A stretch of DNA of 52,994 nucleotides from a virus: positions 1 through 52,994 of the IMG/VR virus record IMGVR_UViG_3300042374_001596; one strand, given 5' to 3'. Below are positions 1 to 6,664 of the stretch, piece after piece. Position 1 is the stretch's first letter; the number at the start of each line of letters is the position of its first letter. Under the pieces are notes generated by a model. That model was not told where the DNA came from. It did not search any database and saw only the letters and a list, made by a program, of their open reading frames with translations. The translations under genes were made by a program, and so were the position numbers.

Positions 1-615
1 ATCTTCACCAGCAAACCAGCGGCTTCCAGACTGTTCGCAAGAAAATTCTTTGTTAAAAACAATCCACTTATCATGACCTTTTAATTCGCTGCCAATCCAT
101 GCCCCGCCATCTCGCCAAACAACTCGATTACCAGGCTGCAAAAAGTATTGACCACCTTCACCAACGATTAGATGTCCTTGCTTATGACCCCCTGGGTTTT
201 CACTTTGACCTGTTTGAAATTCTGGCCCATAAGACCAATCAATAGTCATTAAATATTTTCCGTTGTGCCATTTTTTATCTTTTAAAAGAATTTTACAAGC
301 ACTATTTTTTAAATATTCGTACCTATGAACTGAAAAATATGGAGAATAACTATCCCAAAGTTCTAGCCAGTCGAGAGGATAATCGCTTAATCCATTTTCT
401 GGCAGCTTGTCATTCAAATAATGAATTGGAACCCTAGTATGAATACTTCCCATTTCAGTCATTACTGAGAATAGGCCACAACGACGATTTAAAGAAGTAA
501 ATCCAAAAACCTCTACAGGAATAAATTCTCCAGTTCCTCTAGCCTCTTTGTTGTAAAGAAAACTAGTATCCAGCCATGAAGTAAAAAGTGGTATATCAGA
601 ATTAATATAAGCCAT
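1..615 (-). CDS. conserved phage hypothetical protein, 3' end cut by window edge
   Basis: The frame is open from an ATG at 615 to base 1, so about 205 residues are visible and the C-terminus is missing. It starts MAYINSDIPLFTSWLD and ends, as far as seen, KEFSCEQSGSRWFAGED. The composition is soluble and rich in Trp, Tyr and Phe, with no membrane segment or signal peptide. No clear Shine-Dalgarno precedes the start. It is the last visible member of the minus-strand block that starts near 3435. I recall similar proteins of unknown function in large phages but cannot assign a role. Confidence 0.75.
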   Translation of the reverse strand, partial: MAYINSDIPLFTSWLDTSFLYNKEARGTGEFIPVEVFGFTSLNRRCGLFSVMTEMGSIHTRVPIHYLNDKLPENGLSDYPLDWLELWDSYSPYFSVHRYEYLKNSACKILLKDKKWHNGKYLMTIDWSYGPEFQTGQSENPGGHKQGHLIVGEGGQYFLQPGNRVVWRDGGAWIGSELKGHDKWIVFNKEFSCEQSGSRWFAGED

Positions 616-626
616 TTCTATAGTGA

Positions 627-782
627 TTAATTATTCCAATCTGGAAGTGGCGGCTCTAGATATTCTTTTATAAATTTAATATCTTTTTTAATATGAATTA
701 ACCTTACTTCGCTAGAGAGTAAAACAAAAAATATTCCCAACAATAATCCTAAAATTGCAAAATCGAAATAGTGCCTATTCAT
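627..782 (-). CDS. small membrane protein, 51 aa
   Basis: ATG at 782, TAA at 627. After MNRHYFDF comes a hydrophobic stretch of about 17 residues (AILGLLLGIFFVLL), then a charged helix and a PPLPDWNN end. This predicts one membrane span near the N-terminus with a cytoplasmic or periplasmic tail. The start codon overlaps the stop of the upstream gene (GAAAATGAATAG), which suggests translational coupling and supports a real gene. Function unknown. Confidence 0.6.
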   Translation of the reverse strand: MNRHYFDFAILGLLLGIFFVLLSSEVRLIHIKKDIKFIKEYLEPPLPDWNN

Positions 783-990
783 TTTCTACAAAGTCAAGAT
801 GAGTGTTTTCTGGAAGTGTAAATCCAATAGCTTGCAAAAATCTTTCAAAAGCATACAGGTGATCACTCAATCCAGATTGCTGATCAATTTGCATATGAAC
901 AGTTGGAAAAACCTGATCTTTAGATGGGCCGAGAGTATCAACCACAGTATAAGTATGATTTTCAGCTTGTTTAACTTTTAAATTTGTCAT
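775..990 (-). CDS. phage hypothetical protein, 71 aa
   Basis: A small soluble protein with ATG at 990. It has a beta-rich N-terminal half (YTVVDTLGP) and a C-terminal helix followed by AIGFTLPENTHLDF. It overlaps the end of the upstream gene by about 20 bases and the start of the downstream small membrane gene by 8, so it sits inside a tight operon. I do not recognise a named family. Confidence 0.65.
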   Translation of the reverse strand: MTNLKVKQAENHTYTVVDTLGPSKDQVFPTVHMQIDQQSGLSDHLYAFERFLQAIGFTLPENTHLDFVENE

Positions 991-1267
991 AATTTTTAAG
1001 AGATTCTTCTAAAAGATTTGAAATTACATCATTTACAGAGATGTCTTTTTCGCAAGATTCTTGGATAATAAACAAAAGCAATTCTTGTGGCCAACTATCC
1101 ATGTCCAACTCCATCTTTACAAATGGTTTAATGGTGATAGCCCCAGTTTCTTCATCGACTTTCATTGAAAGTTTTTGATTTTTTTCCCAACCAAGTTCCT
1201 CCATTTCTTCTTCGGAGAATTGGATAAAAAGATCTTTTTTTTCTTGGACTTTTTTATGTTTTTCCAT
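971..1267 (-). CDS. AbrB/MazE-like small protein, 98 aa
   Basis: Residues about 13-48 (FSEEEMEELGWEKNQKLSMK, followed by DEETGAITIKP) have the spacing of a swapped-hairpin AbrB/SpoVT domain: an acidic helix, L/GW, a Lys-rich turn, then D-x-x-x-G-x-I-x-I-KP. A helical C-terminus follows. AbrB-type domains bind DNA as dimers and are common in antitoxins and regulators, so a DNA-binding role is possible. No toxin-like partner is adjacent. The fold call is inference from the pattern only. Confidence 0.55.
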   Translation of the reverse strand: MEKHKKVQEKKDLFIQFSEEEMEELGWEKNQKLSMKVDEETGAITIKPFVKMELDMDSWPQELLLFIIQESCEKDISVNDVISNLLEESLKNYDKFKS

Positions 1268-1278
1268 TCGCGTATTAT

Positions 1279-1644
1279 CTAACTATTTTCTTTCCATGTC
1301 AATAAATTTTTGTCACTAATTTGTATTTTATAATTTTTATAGTAAAAAATTGTTTCTTCTGTTTCAAGTTTGGAGTGTAGGCTCTGCCAAAGTAAGTCAA
1401 GTAAAAGCGCAGCAGTATCTTCAAAAAGAAAATAGCCATCTAGAGATATCAATTGTTTTATCTGATCGTTTTGTTGGACGATATGATTTATATAATCCTC
1501 TATATTTTTTCTGGCCGCTTTCCATCTAGGATCCAAAGATTCTATTGTGCGCGATTTTAATAATTCATTACGGAAATTATGATCAATCATGTTGGATAAA
1601 TTACCAACAGTTTGATTATATGTATCTACGATTTCCTTTTTCAT
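1279..1644 (-). CDS. hypothetical protein, 121 aa
   Basis: Start chosen at the ATG at 1644 (MKKEIVDTYNQ), because the longer frame begins at a TTG. It is predicted to be mostly helical and acidic, ending in a beta-like segment (FYYKNYKIQISDKNLLTW). There are no Cys/His clusters, membrane spans or recognisable motif. The gene ends 11 bases before the AbrB-like gene starts. Function unknown. Confidence 0.6.
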   Translation of the reverse strand: MKKEIVDTYNQTVGNLSNMIDHNFRNELLKSRTIESLDPRWKAARKNIEDYINHIVQQNDQIKQLISLDGYFLFEDTAALLLDLLWQSLHSKLETEETIFYYKNYKIQISDKNLLTWKENS

Positions 1645-1810
1645 ATCTAAGCCAACCAACTTCAAAAATAAAGTTTCCTAAGTATATGCTGTATTTTCTA
1701 TAAAACCTAGATCGTATGATAAAAACTTTAAATGAGAAATCTTTTTTGCGCCAGATTAGAAAATGATATTTTCCAAAATGAATGTTTTTAATATTTTTCG
1801 TTGTAGTCAT
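1616..1810 (-). CDS. possible small basic protein, 64 aa
   Basis: The frame opens at an ATG at 1810 (MTTTKNIKNIHFGKYH) inside the end of the preceding gene and ends 28 bases inside the next one, bridging a gap of about 140 bases. The C-terminal part (RFYRKYSIYLGNFIFEVGW) has the aromatic and basic look of many small phage proteins. The overlaps on both sides are longer than those of its neighbours, so this may be a chance frame. Confidence 0.35.
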   Translation of the reverse strand: MTTTKNIKNIHFGKYHFLIWRKKDFSFKVFIIRSRFYRKYSIYLGNFIFEVGWLRYEKGNRRYI

Positions 1811-2066
1811 CTGCAAAAATACTTTCTTTGCCATTTTTCATTTGATCGAAACGTTCTTGGGAAAGGTTCATTTTAATAAAGTCAAGAATATGACTAGCCT
1901 CTTCATCTGTTAAGTGAAATTCTAAATTTTCACCATCAAATTTTGACCCGTAATTAAATTCAAAATTAATTACAACATGCGGATCCAAATCCAAAAAAGA
2001 TTTATCACTAAAATCAGAACGATATTCAACTTCTTCTGGTTCAAGTGGTTTTATTACTATTTTCAT
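1788..2066 (-). CDS. hypothetical acidic protein, 92 aa
   Basis: ATG at 2066, overlapping the stop of the upstream gene as ATGA. It is strongly acidic, with a beta-rich first half (VVINFEFNYGSKFDGENLEF) and a helical second half (LTDEEASHILDFIKMNL). No catalytic motif is evident. Its place in a run of overlapping genes supports translation. Function unknown. Confidence 0.65.
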   Translation of the reverse strand: MKIVIKPLEPEEVEYRSDFSDKSFLDLDPHVVINFEFNYGSKFDGENLEFHLTDEEASHILDFIKMNLSQERFDQMKNGKESIFADDYNEKY

Positions 2067-2650
2067 TTTACAAAATACTTTAAGTATCTGCTGTTTTTAT
2101 CAAGATATTGATCAATAGTCAAGAAAATTATGGGCATTTTTTTCCAGATACGCGGGTTTTCGTATGGTGTTGGATACCATTTTCTATAAATAAGTGCATA
2201 TAAGTAAGCAAATAGATAAGAATTTGCTTTCTGTATATATTCTTCCCTGCAGATATCTAGCTTATATTTTTTAATTTTTGCTATGGTTCTTTTTTCACAA
2301 TCAAGTTCTAATGCAATTGTATTTTTAAAACCTTTGTCTCTGCGCTGTTCGCTAATATTCTTTTTATTTATCCAAGCCTCTACAACGCATAGGCTTTCAC
2401 TGTCTGAAACCCATAGTTTTGATTTTTCTAAAAACTGATCAAGATGGCAAGATTCATGAACAAGAACATCTAGCCACTCTCTAACGTTGTTTTTATTAGT
2501 TGCTACTACTAAATTTTTTTCATCAAAATAGCCACTGCATGGAAGGTTTTCTTGATCTACTTTATTAACATAATCTAAATGAAAAAACATTTTATTTTGA
2601 ATGCATTTAAATGCTACGTCGCCAATAAGCTTTTTAATATTTTTATTCAT
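2063..2650 (-). CDS. HExxH motif protein, putative zinc metallopeptidase-like
   Basis: A 195-residue protein. Around residue 87 it has LVHESCHLDQF, a HExxH zinc-binding motif inside a helix that follows a VREWLDVL helix, the arrangement found in zincin-like peptidases. The third zinc ligand cannot be assigned by eye. The rest is basic and aromatic, and there is no signal peptide, so it should act in the cytoplasm. The start overlaps the phosphoesterase stop by ATGA. It could also be a degenerate, non-catalytic relative. The peptidase call is inference from the motif. Confidence 0.5.
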   Translation of the reverse strand: MNKNIKKLIGDVAFKCIQNKMFFHLDYVNKVDQENLPCSGYFDEKNLVVATNKNNVREWLDVLVHESCHLDQFLEKSKLWVSDSESLCVVEAWINKKNISEQRRDKGFKNTIALELDCEKRTIAKIKKYKLDICREEYIQKANSYLFAYLYALIYRKWYPTPYENPRIWKKMPIIFLTIDQYLDKNSRYLKYFVK

Positions 2651-3435
2651 TTAATTTTGTATGTGGAAAATCTGCCATCTCTAATTTTCGCGTAGTCTTT
2701 TAGATTAGTGTCCATATTCCAGCTTTCATATTCTGTATTTATTGCCGTTGCTGTTGGTTCTGGAACATAGCTGTGTCCAAAAACCTGCCTTCCAATATCT
2801 TTGGATGCATGAAATTCATTATGGTAATCAAGCCACAAAAGACCGCCAGTATTGTCTTGTCCACCACGAGCAATACCAACAGCAGAAATAAGTGAATTTT
2901 GACGATAGGTAGTGTTTCTAAAATTGAGCCATACATCTGGCAATACATCGTCAATAACTTGCTCAACGGTCATTCTGTATGGGATTTGACGATTTATCAC
3001 CCCAGCATGAGAAAAAATCCAGCCTTGAGAACGATGTGCTATTTTGAAATTTTCAATGAACCAATCATCCTTCAAGCCCTTATCATAAAAAACTTGCCTG
3101 AAGGTAGCAATTTTGCTTTTTGTAACGCCAGAACACCAATATGTAACGCTTGGCGCAACGCTTGAATAGCCTGTCTTTTTATTATTATAAATATAGGCAA
3201 GATCATGGTTTCCAACAAGGAATACCATTTTTTTATGTTTATTGTTTTCCCAAACAAGATCCCGAACAAAAAGACAAGTATCTTTGAAGCTTGCTACTTT
3301 TGGTGGCTCATGAAAAGAATCAAACCAGTCTCCTAAAAAAACTATTTCATCAAATGAATTAATATCTTCAACGGCAAAAATCTTTTTGACCGCATTGATG
3401 TCTTGATGAACGTCTGGAATGACAAGCGTGATCAT
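2647..3435 (-). CDS. calcineurin-like metallophosphoesterase
   Basis: A 262-residue protein with the ordered metal-binding motifs of this family: D-V-H at residues 8-10, FLGDWFDS, VGNHD, FSHAG and FGHSYV near the C-terminus. These ligands hold two metal ions and hydrolyse phosphomonoesters or diesters. Phage members are often protein phosphatases, nucleases or diadenosine-tetraphosphatase-like enzymes, and the sequence alone does not show which. ATG at 3435 lies 27 bases after the stop of a possible small gene, and the stop overlaps the next gene by ATGA. Confidence 0.88.
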   Translation of the reverse strand: MITLVIPDVHQDINAVKKIFAVEDINSFDEIVFLGDWFDSFHEPPKVASFKDTCLFVRDLVWENNKHKKMVFLVGNHDLAYIYNNKKTGYSSVAPSVTYWCSGVTKSKIATFRQVFYDKGLKDDWFIENFKIAHRSQGWIFSHAGVINRQIPYRMTVEQVIDDVLPDVWLNFRNTTYRQNSLISAVGIARGGQDNTGGLLWLDYHNEFHASKDIGRQVFGHSYVPEPTATAINTEYESWNMDTNLKDYAKIRDGRFSTYKIK

Positions 3436-3462
3436 ATATGGATTATACGCTTTTTTTGAAGT

Positions 3463-3591
3463 TTATGTCCAGATTCTTTTCAAGAGACGCTTTTTAAATG
3501 GAATCCACCAAAAAATAAATTTCATCTTCCATGTAAATTTGTAATTTAATGGATCTGCTGGAATTATAATTTTCTTGCGCTTTACTTCCAA
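3463..3591 (-). CDS. possible small basic protein with TTG start, 42 aa
   Basis: The frame runs from a TTG at 3591, overlapping the end of the lysine-rich gene, to a TAA at 3463. It reads (M)EVKRKKIIIPADPLNY, then FTWKMKFIFWWIPFKKR: very basic and aromatic. It exactly fills the space between the lysine-rich gene and the phosphoesterase, which is the main support. There is no Shine-Dalgarno and the start codon is not ATG, so the call is tentative. Confidence 0.4.
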   Translation of the reverse strand: MEVKRKKIIIPADPLNYKFTWKMKFIFWWIPFKKRLLKRIWT

Positions 3592-3737
3592 AGTGCCAAA
3601 GAAGACAATTTAGAGTGTAGCCACAATGAAAAGTTTTGCCATACGGATTGCTTGGCAGCAACTGGCTTAACAGTCTTTTTTGTGCTATTCTTTTTAGCTA
3701 CTGTCTTTTTTGGTTTTACTGATGTTTTCTTTTTCAT
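3582..3737 (-). CDS. lysine-rich small protein, 51 aa
   Basis: ATG at 3737 lies one base after the TAA of the AAA ATPase gene, the tight spacing used across this window. The first 30 residues are mostly Lys, Thr, Val, Ala and Ser (MKKKTSVKPKKTVAKK and onward), followed by an amphipathic WQNFSLWLHSKLSSLALWK tail. It resembles histone-H1-like or nucleic-acid-binding basic tails. Function unknown. Confidence 0.6.
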   Translation of the reverse strand: MKKKTSVKPKKTVAKKNSTKKTVKPVAAKQSVWQNFSLWLHSKLSSLALWK

Positions 3738-3738
3738 A

Positions 3739-4890
3739 TTAATTAAATCCTATTTTTGGTTTTTCTAAATTTTTAATATTTCCAATTAATTCCTCGTCTG
3801 ATTTTGCATAAAATATATCTGCAAGAGTCATATTATCTTGTGCTTCTATATTTAAATCAAGTTTTTTTATTAATCTATCTGCATTTTCTTTATCTAATCC
3901 CATAAAAGAGTATTCAGCTTTTAGCCGCCCTTTTCTCAAAAGCGCTTCGTCAATATCCTGACGATCACAGTTGTAAGTAACAATTACATTTAATTTTAGC
4001 ACATCACCCAAAATTCCATCAGTCATATTGAGCAGTGTTGACACAAGAGATGGCTGATCTGATAGGCTACGTTTAGTAAGTGCTTTTTCAGCATCTTCAA
4101 GAATCAAAATACAATCTTGCTTTTTGCGAAGCAAGTTTAAAATTGCGGGATTGGTAATTTCATCTATGAATGATGTTGGGAAGAAAATAACATCTTTTTT
4201 AAGAACAGATGCAAGGTATCTAATATAAGTTGTTTTTCCTGTTCCTGGCAATCCATGAAACATGTAAAGGCCAGAATGGTTTTCATGCAATGATTTAATG
4301 ATTTTTTTGTTTATATTGGCGAATTCATCACCATAATTAAAATCAATATCAAAAGTTTCTGGTAAGTTAATTTCAAATTTAGAAAATGAAAAATTTCCAT
4401 ACTCTTGATTTACCATGAATACTTTCGGCTTATTGTCCAGTATTAGAAAATCTTCAAATTCTTTGTTTGTACAAGCATGGCTTGATGGGTAATAAAATGC
4501 TAATTTGCACTTATCACGTTCGCTTTTTGCATCTCCGATGGTAACTTGTATAAAATTATCTTTATAAAAATAAAAGCTGCCCTCTTCATAATCTAGGTTT
4601 GGAAGTATCATTTCTCCACCAATCATAAAGGGCTCATCTTCACTTTCATCACGCAAGGCTTTTTCTATTTTAACCTCTTCGCCAGATTGGATTAGTTTTG
4701 CTTTATTCTTTTTTAAATAACTTAATACTTTATCAAGATCAAAAAAATCTCTGTATCTTTTATAACTTGGCGCAGCGCCATCATAAATATGGCAAATAAG
4801 CGGCATTGGGTTAAGAAACTCAGAGTGAAAAAGATGATACGGATCTAGCGTGGATAGATGCTCTTTTGGGATTTTGTATGTTTTATCCAT
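3739..4890 (-). CDS. AAA+ ATPase, BCS1-like
   Basis: A 383-residue protein. The first 200 residues are a family-specific region. The AAA module follows: Walker A GLPGTGKTT at about 213-221, Walker B CILILEDAE at about 260-268, sensor 1 VIVTYN at about 302, and an RKGR arginine-finger segment at about 319. The order and the GxPGTGKT/ILEDAE pairing match BCS1/Rix7-like single-AAA proteins, which remodel or thread proteins. In phages such ATPases are of uncertain role. The gene lies directly downstream of the tRNA cluster and may be transcribed with it. There is no membrane segment, unlike mitochondrial BCS1. Confidence 0.8.
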   Translation of the reverse strand: MDKTYKIPKEHLSTLDPYHLFHSEFLNPMPLICHIYDGAAPSYKRYRDFFDLDKVLSYLKKNKAKLIQSGEEVKIEKALRDESEDEPFMIGGEMILPNLDYEEGSFYFYKDNFIQVTIGDAKSERDKCKLAFYYPSSHACTNKEFEDFLILDNKPKVFMVNQEYGNFSFSKFEINLPETFDIDFNYGDEFANINKKIIKSLHENHSGLYMFHGLPGTGKTTYIRYLASVLKKDVIFFPTSFIDEITNPAILNLLRKKQDCILILEDAEKALTKRSLSDQPSLVSTLLNMTDGILGDVLKLNVIVTYNCDRQDIDEALLRKGRLKAEYSFMGLDKENADRLIKKLDLNIEAQDNMTLADIFYAKSDEELIGNIKNLEKPKIGFN

Positions 4891-4899
4891 AAATTTAAA

Positions 4900-4972
4900 T
4901 GGAGGTGACAGGGCTCGAACCTGCTACCTTGACCTTGCAAAGGTCCTGCTCTACCAGATGAGCTACACCCCC
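4900..4972 (-). tRNA. tRNA-Ala (UGC)
   Basis: Complete cloverleaf of 73 nt. Acceptor GGGGGTG pairs with CACCTCC and includes the G3-U70 wobble that marks alanine tRNAs. The anticodon loop is TTTGCAA, the T arm has GGTTCGAGCC, and the discriminator is A. CCA is not encoded. Confidence 0.95.
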
Positions 4973-4980
4973 TAAAATGG

Positions 4981-5052
4981 TGGACAGTGAGGGGATCGAA
5001 CCCCCGACCAACTCGGTGTAAACGAGCCGCTCTACCGCTGAGCTAACTGTCC
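4981..5052 (-). tRNA. tRNA-Val (UAC)
   Basis: Complete 72-nt cloverleaf. Acceptor GGACAGT pairs with ACTGTCC, the anticodon loop is TTTACAC and the discriminator is A. It lies 3 bases from tRNA-Tyr and 8 from tRNA-Ala, so the three are processed from one transcript. Confidence 0.95.
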
Positions 5053-5055
5053 ATG

Positions 5056-5139
5056 TGGGAGTGGATGGATTCGAACCAACTAAGCCAAAAGGCGACAGAT
5101 TTACAGTCTGTTGTAACTCTCCAACTTTACCGCGCTCCC
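5056..5139 (-). tRNA. tRNA-Tyr (GUA)
   Basis: An 84-nt type II tRNA with the long variable arm normal for bacterial tyrosine tRNA. The anticodon stem-loop is CAGACTGTAAATCTG. The acceptor (GGGAGCG with CACTCCC) has one apparent C-A mismatch. It is the first tRNA after the promoter at 5153-5181. Confidence 0.93.
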
Positions 5140-5152
5140 AATTCATACTATT

Positions 5153-5181
5153 AGTATACAATTTTTGTATTAAAATGTCAA
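5153..5181 (-). promoter_or_regulatory. sigma-70-type promoter for tRNA-Tyr/Val/Ala
   Basis: On the minus strand TTGACA (5181-5176), a 17-base spacer and TATACT (5158-5153) precede tRNA-Tyr by 13 bases. This near-consensus host promoter lies between tRNA-Arg and tRNA-Tyr, so the tRNA cluster has an internal start. Confidence 0.8.
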
Positions 5182-5190
5182 ATAAAATGG

Positions 5191-5264
5191 CGTTCCCAGC
5201 AGGGATCGAACCTGCAACCTACAGCTTAGAAGGCTGTTGCTCTCTCCAGTTGAGCTATGGGAAC
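5191..5264 (-). tRNA. tRNA-Arg (UCU)
   Basis: A 74-nt cloverleaf. Acceptor GTTCCCA pairs with TGGGAAC, the anticodon stem-loop is ACAGCCTTCTAAGCTGT and the discriminator is G. It reads AGA, a codon common in AT-rich phages. It ends 8 bases downstream of the HNH gene's stop. Confidence 0.95.
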
Positions 5265-5271
5265 GTAATTA

Positions 5272-5658
5272 TTAAATTTTAGGCAAAATCAGCACTAGTC
5301 CCTCATGAACTTCTCTATGGCAGTTGGCGCACAATAGAATACATGGGGTGTTATTAATTTCATCTTTATATTTTTGCTGATTATTGTCCCTACCTATTCG
5401 TGAAAATTCCAGCGTTTTACCTGCGGGATCAACGTGATGCACCTCTAGACCGGATAGGCACTTGTTATAGCCACAAATTTGACATTCACCACCCATGTAT
5501 TCCATTAAAAAATATTTATTGTCTTTTCTTATATCACTTTTTCGCATATTTTTGCATGGTTTGCATTTGTAATATTTTTTATCACCAACAACTTTATTAA
5601 GTTCATGCAATACATCTCCATGTACTTTGCAATTTTTGATTATTGATTTAGCATTCAT
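5272..5658 (-). CDS. HNH endonuclease between two tRNA genes
   Basis: A 128-residue protein starting at the ATG at 5658 (MNAKSIIKNCK), just past tRNA-Asn; a longer frame runs back into the tRNA from a TTG and is not credible. The N-terminal part has CKPCKNMR. The nuclease core is CQICGYNKC, then LEVHHVDP, then LLCANCHREVHEG: Zn-binding cysteine pairs plus H-H and N-H catalytic residues of HNH enzymes. Such genes are often free-standing homing endonucleases that cut a tRNA-gene or phage locus lacking them. It separates tRNA-Asn from tRNA-Arg and is cotranscribed with both. Confidence 0.88.
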   Translation of the reverse strand: MNAKSIIKNCKVHGDVLHELNKVVGDKKYYKCKPCKNMRKSDIRKDNKYFLMEYMGGECQICGYNKCLSGLEVHHVDPAGKTLEFSRIGRDNNQQKYKDEINNTPCILLCANCHREVHEGLVLILPKI

Positions 5659-5666
5659 TAATTTGG

Positions 5667-5738
5667 CTGTCGAGGTAGGATTCGAACCTACAACCAATGA
5701 GTTAACAGCTCATCGCTCTACCATTGAGCTACTCGACA
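5667..5738 (-). tRNA. tRNA-Asn (GUU)
   Basis: A 72-nt cloverleaf. Acceptor TGTCGAG pairs with CTCGACA, the anticodon stem-loop is ATGAGCTGTTAACTCAT and the discriminator is G. It is the first gene after the promoter at 5748-5776. Confidence 0.95.
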
Positions 5739-5747
5739 TTATTACTT

Positions 5748-5776
5748 ATAATACAACTGTATGCGCTCAGGGTCAA
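5748..5776 (-). promoter_or_regulatory. sigma-70-type promoter for tRNA-Asn and the HNH gene
   Basis: TTGACC (5776-5771), a 17-base spacer and TATTAT (5753-5748) on the minus strand, 9 bases before tRNA-Asn. It overlaps the stop codon of the preceding gene. Confidence 0.75.
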
Positions 5777-5964
5777 TTTTTTCTTCTTATATAAAGCACA
5801 GCTTGCTCTTCATAAAAGCACCTAATAAGCGTTTTATCTCCCGAATATCCTTTTAAATAGTAATTTCTCCAAATTGGGAATAAGTTGAATCTCCATTGTG
5901 GCACATAGTATCTTTGCTCATTCTCAATGATTTTTTTAACTCTATAGCTGTATAAAAAATTCAT
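5773..5964 (-). CDS. hypothetical basic protein, 63 aa
   Basis: ATG at 5964. The protein is rich in Tyr, Arg and Trp (YYVPQWRFNLFPIWRNYYLK) with no membrane segment or signal. A GTGTAA element lies exactly 8 bases before the start codon, as for four other genes in this window, which supports the start and argues that it is expressed. No Shine-Dalgarno is present. Function unknown. Confidence 0.6.
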   Translation of the reverse strand: MNFLYSYRVKKIIENEQRYYVPQWRFNLFPIWRNYYLKGYSGDKTLIRCFYEEQAVLYIRRKN

Positions 5965-5972
5965 ACATACTA

Positions 5973-5978
5973 TTACAC
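5973..5978 (-). promoter_or_regulatory. GTGTAA motif, 8 bases before the start at 5964
   Basis: Minus-strand GTGTAA followed by TAGTATGT and ATG. One of the recurring RTGTAA elements proposed here as a phage -10 element. Confidence 0.5.
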
Positions 5979-5993
5979 CATAATTTGTAAAAT

Positions 5994-6034
5994 TAAAAAA
6001 AATAGCAGACTATACTATGATAGCCTGCTATTTT
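5994..6034 (-). terminator. Rho-independent terminator after the small lipoprotein gene
   Basis: Minus-strand arms AAAATAGCAG (6034-6025) and CTGCTATTTT (6008-5999) pair perfectly over 10 bp and run into a T tract. It begins 22 bases after the lipoprotein stop codon. The A-rich left flank could also let it act weakly on the plus strand. Confidence 0.8.
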
Positions 6035-6055
6035 AATACTTTTAAATACGGGTTT

Positions 6056-6163
6056 TTATTTAACAGCAGCGACTGTAGTTTTGCCGCATGGCTGACAAGG
6101 CTTTTTGGAAGCACAGGCTGCCAATGCAACAACTACAACGATTGATAGAATAATATTTTTCAT
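6056..6163 (-). CDS. very small lipoprotein, 35 aa
   Basis: ATG at 6163. MKNIILSIVVVVALAAC is a signal peptide with lipobox LAAC (Cys17), leaving a mature peptide of only 19 residues, ASKKPCQPCGKTTVAAVK after the lipidated Cys. This predicts an outer- or inner-membrane-anchored peptide with a CQPC pair. AAGG lies shortly before the start, and a strong terminator follows. Phage lipopeptides of this kind can act in superinfection exclusion, but nothing here proves that. Confidence 0.7.
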   Translation of the reverse strand: MKNIILSIVVVVALAACASKKPCQPCGKTTVAAVK

Positions 6164-6229
6164 AAGGCCTTATTATATAATGTTTATTAAATAAGTCAAA
6201 TATTTTGTTGGTTAAAAATAATAAAATGG

Positions 6230-6420
6230 TAATGAAGTGTTTTACTCTAGAAATTGTCACTTCTTCAACGAGTTCTGGCATGGAGCCAGATGCATCGTCA
6301 TAGCTTGTATTTTAATAATGATACTTTCGTAGCTTCCCATGACTTTTTGCTCAGTATCGGACCATTCTTATCAATCACCAACAAGCAACTTCAGTTTGGC
6401 TGATCAAGAATATGCGTCAT
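6230..6420 (-). pseudogene. possible multiply frameshifted gene remnant
   Basis: No intact gene fills 6164-6464. Protein-like pieces lie end to end in different minus-strand frames: MTHILDQ from an ATG at 6420; AKLKLLVGD; DKNGPILSKKSWEATKV then SLLKYKL; and YDDASGSMPELVEEVTI then SRVKHF. Joining them needs single-base shifts near 6370 and near 6300. This may be a decayed gene or a cluster of sequencing indels. Confidence 0.35.
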
Positions 6421-6464
6421 GAACTTGATCGTATAAATTATACTACGTTTTTTTAAATGGAAAG

Positions 6465-6650
6465 TCAATCTTTTTTCTTTTTTCTTTCTCTGACCCATTT
6501 ATTTTTAAATCTCATAGTCCAATCTATCAATGCATAGGCAAATCCAACATCGCGCCCAGCCTTTTCACTCTCGTACCACTTATGCTTCATTATCTCCTCT
6601 TTTTGCGCCAAGAATTCTCGATATAATGATGTTTCTGCGATATTCATCAT
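6465..6650 (-). CDS. hypothetical protein, 61 aa
   Basis: ATG ATG at 6650. A charged, helical small protein (MMNIAETSLYREFLAQKEEI, then WYESEKAGRDVGFAYALIDW) ending in a run of Arg and Lys. A GTGTAA element lies exactly 8 bases before the first ATG. Similar short proteins with a 'WYxSEKxGxDVGxxxAxxDW' look occur beside phage tail or regulatory genes, but I cannot assign a function. Confidence 0.65.
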   Translation of the reverse strand: MMNIAETSLYREFLAQKEEIMKHKWYESEKAGRDVGFAYALIDWTMRFKNKWVRERKKKKD

Positions 6651-6658
6651 ACTCTATA

Positions 6659-6664
6659 TTACAC
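6659..6664 (-). promoter_or_regulatory. GTGTAA motif, 8 bases before the start at 6650
   Basis: Minus-strand GTGTAA, then TATAGAGT, then ATG. Same spacing as at 5973, 11144, 15194 and 25214. Confidence 0.5.

Noticed and set aside
4895-5161. 88-codon frame across three tRNA genes
   Set aside because: It is a translation of tRNA sequence (repeated G-V/L-x-x-R motifs), not a protein gene.
5272-5697. Longer version of the HNH gene starting inside tRNA-Asn
   Set aside because: It would begin with TTG within the tRNA; the ATG at 5658 follows the tRNA cleanly and keeps the whole domain.
6436-6470. Promoter with TTGACT and TATAAT on the minus strand
   Set aside because: The spacer is 20 bases, too long for a normal sigma-70 site, and no intact gene lies downstream.
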